Assembly (NCBI GenBank): GCA_030248135.1
Contig: JASANC010004227.1
Coordinates: forward strand, 62,001 to 126,000
Direction: 5' to 3'
Length of the DNA: 64,000 nucleotides
Origin: Theristus sp. LFF4_11
Lineage: Eukaryota; Nematoda; Chromadorea; Monhysterida; Xyalidae
Shown: positions 55,640 to 64,000 of the stretch, one piece after another
How the letters are laid out: every line of letters starts with the position of its first letter
Numbering within the stretch: position 1 is the first letter of the stretch
Position numbers and translations under genes: made by a program
Notes under the pieces: generated by a model
Seen by the model: the letters and a program-made list of their open reading frames with translations, nothing else
What the model was told of the DNA's origin: nothing
The model's database searches: none

Positions 55640-58600
55640 GAAGAACCGAATTTCTTGAAACAGTCACTTGAAACATTTTATTGAACCATCCTCTGGAGCT
55701 TCAGACGCTAATGATGGTCGTACGTAACATTGTTACATGTGGTTTTTCATTTCGTTTTGAGTTCCAACTTGCAACGACGACAACAAAAAAGAGGAACCGT
55801 GCTTTTACAAATATACACAAGTTTGAAGTTTAGTACGACCAAGTGTGCTAACGTAATTTTGTCGCTCACATTTTTACCACACTGACTAACAGCATTTTCA
55901 AGCATAAGCAATTCAAGAATGCACATTTGTACTCAACACATGTGTTCCGTCATAAAAAAATGCATGAGGACACTCGCCCATACAAAGTCGCATGACTAAA
56001 AAAAGGGGTGTAGCGTGAAAAAACGGGCTCTTCACAAATATTGAGCACGACAACAACTTTTGCGTGCACAGCGTTTTTCTTCAAATTTCGTTTGCCTTTT
56101 CGTTCGTTTGCGTTGCGTTGCGTCTCTTTCATGTTCCACTTTTTTGACGAGATAATTTTCGCAACAACCAAGTTTTGATCACGCGGCTTTTATCATTACA
56201 TATCATATGTGTATGCCAGCATAATCCCGATGATTGTGCCAGCAGCACAACATGTACCTGCACTGTTCTATTTTTAGCGGGAGGTTTCTTGAGTTTTTTT
56301 TGCTTTTTTTGTTCCAACGAAGCAGATGCAGACATTGTTTCAGTATAGCCTATTCTCAATGGTATATTGAGGTGCATCGCTCCGAACCAAGCGAGTAAAA
56401 AGAAACATGCCAAGTATGAAAGTGTTATCACAGATCTCTAAACCCACCCGACTCTCTTTGCATTTAGCTGCATCTGCCAACAGCAGCAGCTGCCTTGTTG
56501 CGAAATTGCTTGTTTATCAAAATGCGATGCTACACTATGCAAGGGAAAGTGCGCGCGCGGGTAATAAAAGGCGCAAAGCGAAAATGAGCTGCGAACATTA
56601 TTTTGACACCTTGCAGAATTTGCTACATGTTACGCCCGCTGCTATTCCCCGTGCTCCCTGGGCCTTGAATGGTTTTCGTGAAATGACCCGGTATAAAAAC
56701 ATGAATTTCATTGCGCTTATTCGTATCGCTGAATTCGCACATGATTATTGAAACATATACCCTGAAAAGGCTGAAAAGTGATTATGTAAGCTTTAGAGCC
56801 GTTAGTTGTACGTTGAACGTCTAACCATATTACTGATAATATGCATGTACTGTTGTATTCAATAACAAACCTCTTATCAAGCGACCTCCAGCTGCGTCTA
56901 TACATTGACAAGAAAAGAAAATTTTGAAATGCGGGGTTAAGTGGGGCAGGATGGTTTAATTTAAGAACGCCATTGGATTAATAACAGGATTTTATCGCAT
57001 AATTACACGCTCACGTTTCCTTAGTAAGTTGATTAGCTTGATTGTGTTTGTGTTATTTACAGAAGGTTCGCTCCATTTTCATGGAACAATTTTGTGGCAA
57101 AGATACTGAATTTATTTATTTCAAGTAATTTGTTCTGTTTCAACCCTTGGAGAAACCAGTTAAAAAGTTAGAAAGTTCATCCACTATGATTCAAACCTTT
57201 CTTGTGTTTAAGTGACCAATGGCTGCTTGCTGTAGCCAATTGATCTTTGCGTTTGCGTTTGTTCAAAACGTTCGAGAGCTTTACACCAATACATCGGATG
57301 CATAACAATTCCCCCTATCGCAAAAATGATTCATTAAGCAACTATACTTTTATGACACATCGCTCCATAAAATTTCATACACATCCATTGTTGGGGGCTT
57401 GAAATTCATAACAGTTATAAGGGTTTTATTTGAGACGTAGCGGAAATAATAATTTTCTTTCCGGAAAGGAATCCTCCCTGTGTGTACCTTAGAATGCCAC
57501 CCACTGAGCTTATACGTACAGACCTGATAGTTTTGAAAGTTATTTCCACTTTCAAATTGTATAGCTTACTATTATAAACTTCAGTATCACAATTTTTATA
57601 AAACTCGTGATGCAATTTGAACACAATTTAGCATGTCAGAGGGTTATTGTTATTCAGACCATATGATTGACAACGTAATAGTGGAGTACCATAGCGTTTT
57701 TACAAAATCATAAGCTTTGCATAGATGTTTTTTAAGCAATAACTTTTGTTTGGACCAACAAAAAACGCTAACAGATTAATGAAGTTTTATTGACAGTTAC
57801 TGAGAATGCGAGCAATGCAATATGACATGCGCTCCCATATCAGTGTAATCAAAGCCGTAAAAGTAGTGAGAAGCTGAACTGAAACGGCGAATTTCTAACC
57901 TTCTTTCTTAAAAATTAAAAGTTTTGTCATCTCTGATATGCTGTGATACTTTTCGTCCTCCTGGCAAACGCACAACCTTTCTTCAGAAAAAAGCATTTTC
58001 ACGGTTCAGAAAAGGCCGGACGCGCAGAAATGAACCGACGCGATGAAAAACAACGCGTATGGGGGTTGGGACCAGGGAGGTTTGGAAATGAAAAAGGATA
58101 GTAAAAACTATAGATGCAAGGGCGCCCCGTGAGAAACTAAATACTCTGTGCCTGAGTTTGCAGTTACTTTGACTTTTTCCTCTTATATAACAGTTGTCAA
58201 TTTGACATTTCCTCACGGTATCATACGGATATATCGAGTAAAATTTCACGGCCAAGGACCTCCCACAACGTGGTCAGCGGTTTTCAGTTGTGTTTCGTGC
58301 TTTGTTGTACTTTTTTCAAAGAGTTCGACCCTGACATGTGCCGCTTTGACTTTGCTGAAACAAAACCCTGTATTGATGCTTTTTGTTCGTGGTTATTAAG
58401 CGTTTTGTTTGTTTCGAAAACAAAGATTTTGCGTTACTTTTTCACACCATTATCAATTACACAAGCAGTAAAAGAAATAAACAGTCAAGCCAAACCCAAT
58501 TTCTGAAGCAGTGTTTGTTCATTGCAACATTTTTCTTGCTTGAATATACGTAGAACACGTGGAGCAAAAAGTCAACTGTGACGCAATAGTTGTTGAGTTT

Positions 58601-59972
58601 TTTGGATGAGCAAAATATTCATATTCAGTTTGCGAATAATTATATTTTCTCAAGTTTCTGTGGCATTTTTCGTGCTGCGCTTTTTTGGTTTTTTAAAGCA
58701 CACGACGCCTCTCGAGAACGTTTGTGAACTAGGTATCTCGAAAAGTTCCATAAACTTTTTCACATGAGCGCTTTTTTACATTTTTTGTTTTGGAATCTGC
58801 AACGCTTTCTATCATCGAAAATCTTTTGGAACGTTCACTTAAAAATCTGAAATTGCTCGTAAAACCGCATAAACCACTGAAAACTGCCTTCCATTGAGCG
58901 CACCGCAGCGTTTTCCGCAATGGCCCAAAGTTTTAATGCCAGATAGTTCCGTTTTCCGCAAGTAAATGAACGCAATTTTCGTTAAAGTGAGACGTAAAAT
59001 TGTCTTCAAGATGTTCATAAACGCTTCAATAAGTCGGTGTTTAGCGTCTAACTTCAAAAAGTCCCCACAAACTTTTGCTGAAAGGAGCTTTATGATGAAA
59101 TGAGATCTTAATTTTCTCTAAATTTTTTTACTCCCCCAACATTGTTTTACAAGGATAGGATGAATGAAAGGCTCCATATCTTTAGCGAACCGAAAAGCTT
59201 TTGACTTTTTCACAAAAAAACTGCGACAAAACTGGCAACTATGTTTGTTACTGCCAAACTCCCGAACGCCTCACATTATTCATATTTTTTTCGAATCTGA
59301 CACTTTTTCGACACTCTTTCACGCGCTGTTTATTCAGTGTCGTCGCAGCCAAAGAAAACTTTTGCTGTTTTTGGTTTTTGTTCAAGAACGACATGAAAAA
59401 CTGAAAAGAATAGAAATTTATATTGATCTGAGCCCATTAAAATTAGTGGTTTTGGTTTGTGATTGAGTTTTCAATTTTTTTGAAACTGTTTTCTTTAAAT
59501 AAATGTACGAGAAGTCGCTTTGAGTACATCAGTGAAGAACAATCTCATTGTTTTTGGATCTCTTGAGGTTATCCTGTAGAACCTGTATGTGTTTTTTCAC
59601 TTCAAATACTTTCAAACGTGCAAAAGTTATAATCAAGTGTTGGCGCTACAACGCAAATTCAATTTCCGTAGCGTCTTCAACTTTTACTAAATTATGTTAA
59701 AACTCATATTGTGTTTGGAAACGAGACAGTATTTGCTGCATTATTCACTGTTTTGAAGTTTTTTTTCACCATGGTCTTTGAACCAACCCGAACTCTGGTT
59801 GTTAGTCAGGTTCTGTTCATTCAGCTTCACGAACTCAAACGAGGATAAAACCAAGCCATGAACTCGAAATGAATATACGTACGTGATATCCACTCTTGAC
59901 GAAAAAAGGTGTTATTAGCAATGTGAAAGCAACAAATTTTCATGGAGCAATAAGTGTCACCAAAAAGCAAGA
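55640..59972. other. No gene seen (4.3 kb)
   Basis: AT-rich DNA with short frames on both strands; no family resemblance, no codon bias like the real exons of the window, and no clear transposon ends. Confidence 0.5.
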
Positions 59973-62135
59973 ATGGCGGTTGTAACATTTGTTGTCGGGG
60001 CTGTGCACCTGGTGCTACTGCTGCACTGTATTTTTCCGTCTCAGTCCGTGATTCACCGCATCAAATGTCCGCCAGGCTGCATGTGCCAGTATAACAAAAA
60101 GGTACGCCAACTTTGCTCTTTTCGTCGGAGCAGATTTCAAATCCACACACGCAGGCAAAAATGCGTCTGAAGAAAGGTCACCGTTGTACATTGTATCAGA
60201 ATCAAAATTTTCTGCTTTTAGCCCGTGTTGTTCATGCGAGCCAATAAGGTCACCATGCAGAGCATCATTTAGCAGATTTTTTCACGGAATGAGAGTGGTC
60301 AGTGCAGCCATGCAGGCATGCACCAGCCCTTAAGTTCCCTTCTCAGGCGGACTGCGAGTGCGGCAGCTCCACTGGCCTGTCGTCCATCCCGCAGACGCTG
60401 TCACCAATGCTCGAGTCGCTGACGCTGTCCAACTGTCCGCTGAGCGCGCTGCGCCCGGAGCAATTCGAACGTTACCGCCAGCTGCGAACGCTCGTGCTCA
60501 GCAAGCACCGGCAGCTCGCGCAGATCGAGCCGTTCACGTTCCGCGGCATGAACGCGCTGCGACTGCTGGCGATCCGACAGAATCCACGGCTGACGAACCT
60601 GACCAACCTGGCGTTGGGCGGCATCCACTCGGATGGCGCGCTGCGCGTCTACCTCAGCGACAACAACATCACCGAGATCAGCGGGTTCGCGTTCGCGCAC
60701 ACGCGCGGCATTCGCGAGCTGCACCTGGACAACAACCCGCTGCGCACGATCAGGCAGCACGCGTTCTCCGGCCTCTACCACGTGCACTCGATCAGGCTGC
60801 CGCACAAGGTGCAGCTGATCGAGCCGGAGGCATTCAGCAACTTCACCCGGCTGCACCATTTGCACCTGGACAAGTGGCAGCCGGCCAAGCACGGCGGCGT
60901 GCAGCCGTTGACGTTCAAGGTCAGTATCCGTTTAGAATCAAAATTTTTTAGGTTCTGCAACTCAATGGGTTTGTCAAAGTCGCTTAAGTGACTCGGCCTT
61001 ATTTAGGGAACTCGGATCACTGCCAATTTTGGATTCCCGCCACTTAGCCATGCGCGCACTGAGTCTCGGGACGAAAAGAAAAAAATCATAATAATTACCC
61101 ATCATTGACAGTAGCCGTTTTACTATTGTGGATTTATTCAAACGTGTCCGGACTAACGTGATGTCATTTTATTTAAAAACGCCCGTTTGTCAAAGTACAG
61201 GCACTAAAATTTCAGTTTGGTGTGACTGATTCGACATTCACCATTTGTTTACGGGAAGAAATCGGCTAAACGGATAGTCTGGTTTGCTGTGAACGACAAG
61301 CGCATGTTTTGTGGCACATGACGTCATTTCAGTGGGACACGTTTAAAAAAATAGGCCATACTAGCGACATTTTTGAAAACGCAGTTCCACAAAGCAAACG
61401 CTTCTTTGTTTCAAAACGATCCAGGGACTGAGTCACGTGAGTGCGATCTCGATTCGTCGTTCACAGCTCGGCACCGTGCATCCGCACGCGTTCTCGGGGT
61501 TGCACGTCGTTGAACAGGTGAGACAAGAGCACAGTATTCCCTTGCATTTCGTGAAACTGGGAAGCAATCAGAAAATACACAGCATGCTGATTACAACGTA
61601 ATGCTGATTGACTGATTTGTCAACAGAGTTCATTTGAACCGCCAATCTCATTGCTTATGATTCACAGTCTGTCTGCAGCCTACGTTTCATCATTTCGCAG
61701 ATCGTAATCGCGGACAGCAGCATCCACCGTCTACGGCGCCGCGCGTTCGTCGGCACACGCAACGTCGGACGCATCGAGTTCCGCAACAGCGAGATCGGCC
61801 GTATCGACCGCAACTTCTTCCACTACGTTCCAAACGAGCATCTCCGCTTCACGCACAACACGCTGAACTGCTCCTGTCGCAACATGTGGCTGTTTCTGCC
61901 GGAGCTGCAGCCGCTGACGCCGGCCGGCATGTTCAGCGACAACTATTGCGCGTGGCCGCCGGACTTTCGCGATCGCTCGCTGCAGATACTGCCGAGACCG
62001 TGGATCGAGCAGTGCGTGCTGACGCAGTTTGCGGACGACGCGGACGGCGCCGGTGGACTCCGGGAAACGGCGCTCACGTTGACACTGGTCACTGCGACGT
62101 TATTGGTGATGAACACGTTGGTGCAAACTGTATGA
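59973..62135 (+). CDS. Leucine-rich-repeat extracellular protein, probably GPI-anchored, complete
   Basis: Four exons splice in phase to 409 residues: 59973-60101, 60347-60919, 61425-61517, 61701-62135. A signal peptide (VVGAVHLVLLLHCIFPSQS) is followed by an LRR N-cap spanning the first intron (CPPGCMCQYNKK joined to ADCECGS), about nine leucine-rich repeats (for example LRVYLSDNNITEISGFAF, IRELHLDNNPLRTIRQHAF), and an LRR C-cap (NTLNCSCRNMWLF, NYC, QC). It ends in a hydrophobic segment (LTLTLVTATLLVMNTLV) with almost no tail, fitting a GPI signal or a very short-tailed membrane anchor. Extracellular LRR proteins of this size act in adhesion, receptor complexes and neuronal wiring; the partner is unknown. 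Exons 2 and 4 are markedly GC-rich. Confidence 0.85.
60980..61045. repeat. Dispersed repeat, copy 2, in an intron
   Basis: Matches 14456-14522 over AAGTGACTCGG, then GGGAACTCGGATCACT and GGATTCCCGC. It lies in the second intron of the LRR gene. Confidence 0.55.
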
Positions 62136-62751
62136 TAGCACTTGCGACTTTTGGTCACAATTCAGCCCAAAGATGCATTCCAAGGCTTTCAAATTTATGC
62201 ACCGTCTAATGCACCGACAATATTTCTGTAACGCATTCAAGACACTAAGATTTTTGATAATGTTATGAAAGTTTTTCTGCATCATCATGCTGACACAATT
62301 GGTGTCAACCAAAAAACCATCGGGTCTTCCCAGCAGCCCGTTTTGATGAAACGATCAGCTAGTCAGCCGCAAGATTTTCTCAGTGATTTCAGAAGTTTCG
62401 ACATAATAACAATTAATAATTTGTTTATTTGTTTTATTCATTTATAAACACATTTTTACAAATTTCATCGTTGCGATTTTGAAAAACAAACGCTGGATGT
62501 ACAGTATGGCCGAATAAATAAAGCAGTCCATCAAGGTGGGATCAGTCGCAGACTAGGAATTGTCTTTTTCAAAAAATGCCAACATAATTCCCAATCATGT
62601 GTGCAAATTATATTTTGAAAAAACGGTGCAGTGAACTATGTCGAACTGAACTGGTGAAACACCATTTTGCAGAAGCTTTTGTGTCAAGAGTCAAGTGAAA
62701 CAATGAAGACAAGGTCACTGCAATGCAGTCACAAAAGCTAAGTGCAGATGG
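62136..62751. other. No gene seen downstream of the LRR gene
   Basis: AT-rich, with AATAAA-like sequences near 62,515 that may end the LRR transcript. Confidence 0.45.
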
Positions 62752-62985
62752 CATGCGGTCGATCCGGTACCGGTCGATCCGGTACGGTCGATCCAGTACC
62801 GCAGTACCGTGGGCGAGGGGGGGTGGGGGGGGTACACCACCCAGAGCACCAGAGTCCGTCGGGTGGGGGGGGGGGGGGGGGGCACCGTGCCACCCCCCCC
62901 CCCCTAAAACCGGGCACCCCCCCCCCCATCGGACCCCCCCCTCGAAAATTTGGCCGACACCCCCACACCCGTACACCCTAAATTT
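62752..62985. repeat. GC-rich repeat module, copy 1
   Basis: Two to three units of GGTCGATCCGGTACC, then CAGTACCGTGGGCGAGGGG, a long G run, a short spacer containing CACCGTGCCACC, and a long C run ending in CTCGAAAATTTGGCC. The G run and the C run are complementary. Confidence 0.8.
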
Positions 62986-63419
62986 CGCGGGAAATATGAA
63001 AATCAAAACAACAGACATTTTTCCTCAACTCCAAAAGAGAACCGAATCAGTCTTCACATTTTTATTTTGTTCTCCTTTTCTTGCTGAGCTGATCTCTGTT
63101 TTCACACATCTGCAAATAGATAGCTGGCAAGCAAAAAACTAATGAGCCAAACTGAAAACCACCTTGCATTGGTTCAACGGAAGTCCAACAAAAACACTCT
63201 GGCCGTGAGGCTTACAAATAAACTTGAACTTGAACTTGAACACTCGTCAAAGTCAATCCGAACATAAACACATGAAATAAATACAATACAGATGAAAGTA
63301 TTTCGGTTTCATGTCTTTTCCGGGCTGCATAAATGTTTCAGCAATCAGCGAAACCAAAGAAAAATCGAAAACATAACGAATTGAACGCTAAAAACCCGTA
63401 AAACAGCTGAAAATTTCAA
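62986..63419. other. No gene seen between the GC-rich modules
   Basis: AT-rich spacer with a short GAACTT repeat near 63,222-63,240. Confidence 0.5.
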
Positions 63420-63860
63420 TTGGTATCGGATCGACCGAGTACCGGATCGACCTGGTACCGGATCGACCGCCCTAAAAAATTGCCAGGTATCGGATCGACC
63501 GGTACCCGATCGACCGGTACCGGATCGACCGTACCGGATCGACCGGTACCGGATCGACCTACAGCCGTCAGGTGCCTTCTCGGTGAGGGGGGGGGTGCCC
63601 GGGCAGCCAATTTTCCTGAGGGGGGCCCGGGGTCAGTACCGTGGGCGAGGGGGGGGGGCGGGGTACACCCCCCCAAAGCACCAGAGACCGTCGGGTGGGG
63701 GGGGGGGGGGGGGTGCCACCCCCCCCTAAAACCGGGCACCCCCCCATCGGACCCCCCCTCGAAAATTTGGCCTACACCCCCCCCCACACCCCCCATGAAA
63801 TTTTGTCTGGCGGAGACCCCCCCCCCAAAATTTTCCGTACACCCTAAATTTTTTTTCGAA
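63420..63860. repeat. GC-rich repeat module, copy 2, with tandem 15-mers
   Basis: About seven imperfect units of GGTACCGGATCGACC (63422-63562), then the same CAGTACCGTGGGCGAGGGG, G-run, CACCAGAG..CCGTCGGGTGG, C-run and CTCGAAAATTTGGCC order as copy 1. Confidence 0.8.
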
Positions 63861-63918
63861 AATCATGATTTTTTGTCTATAAAGTCCATAATATAAACTG
63901 AATATATGATAACTTGAC

Positions 63919-64000
63919 CAGTACCGTGGGCCCAAAACAATTTTCGAAGGGGGGGGGTATGGTGCCGCCGGGGGGTGCCGACCAAAAAGTGAGGGGGGTC
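63919..64000. repeat. GC-rich repeat module, partial third copy at the window edge
   Basis: Begins CAGTACCGTGGGC like the other two, then diverges into a different G-rich sequence and is cut by the window end. Confidence 0.55.

Noticed and set aside
58270..58506. Plus-strand cysteine-containing frame (DPDMCRFDFAETKPC) as another small peptide
   Set aside because: Only three suitably placed cysteines, no leader exon in phase, and no match to the six-Cys pattern.
60358..60951. Alternative 197-residue Ala/Arg-rich frame over the LRR gene
   Set aside because: Out-of-frame shadow of the GC-rich LRR exon.
62608..63896. Gly/Pro-rich ORFs over the G and C runs
   Set aside because: Produced by homopolymer runs in the repeat modules; not credible proteins.
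1..64000. tRNA genes, spliced-leader RNA genes, CRISPR arrays, bacterial operons
   Set aside because: No T-loop/anticodon cloverleaf, nematode SL1-like sequence, direct-repeat/spacer array or ribosome-binding pattern was recognised on either strand; a tRNAscan-SE and Infernal run would be decisive.

Overview
This window reads as nuclear DNA of an ecdysozoan animal, most likely a nematode or a close relative. The evidence is spliced genes with GT-AG introns (about 50 bases to several kb), a nuclear receptor of the HR3/NHR-23 type, several Cys-loop receptor genes with the classical nicotinic exon sizes (45 and 110 bases), and three U2 snRNA genes whose 3' halves resemble Caenorhabditis and Drosophila U2. 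The species cannot be named from the sequence. All gene models below were spliced by eye; reading phase was checked at every junction and most models close without a remainder.

Layout. 1-8.7 kb (minus): 5' part of an HR3-like nuclear receptor; the first 49 bases encode the start of its DNA-binding domain. Its long intron holds two hAT-type MITEs and one U2 gene. 8.7-11.2 kb: no gene, alternating purine-pyrimidine DNA. 11.2-16.5 kb (minus): a complete Cys-loop receptor with the PAR signature of anion channels and a very long, His-rich cytoplasmic loop; its M2-M3 intron carries two U2 genes in head-to-head inverted arrangement. 18.9-24.2 kb: three tandem two-exon genes for small secreted six-cysteine peptides (minus), plus a possible divergent fourth on the plus strand. 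25.4-30.1 kb (minus): an unrecognised 429-residue protein, probably GPI-anchored, with a small secreted-protein gene nested in its long intron on the other strand. 32.4-35.0 kb (minus) and 37.6-40.1 kb (plus): two divergently transcribed nicotinic acetylcholine receptor alpha subunits. The second lacks its M4 exon, and an LTR retroelement starts 180 bases after its last visible exon. 40.3-51.4 kb: that element, about 11.1 kb, with two gag-like ORFs, no visible pol, and an inter-ORF region made almost entirely of consecutive RNA hairpins. 51.6-55.5 kb (plus): METTL27-like and METTL24-like methyltransferase genes. 60.0-62.1 kb (plus): a leucine-rich-repeat surface protein. 62.7-64 kb: GC-rich repeat modules with long G and C runs.

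Three ligand-gated channel genes lie within 30 kb, mixed with genes for secreted or surface-anchored proteins, so much of the window looks neuronal or extracellular. The observations most worth following are the hairpin-array retroelement, the small cysteine-rich peptide family, and the altered branch-point recognition sequence shared by all three U2 copies.
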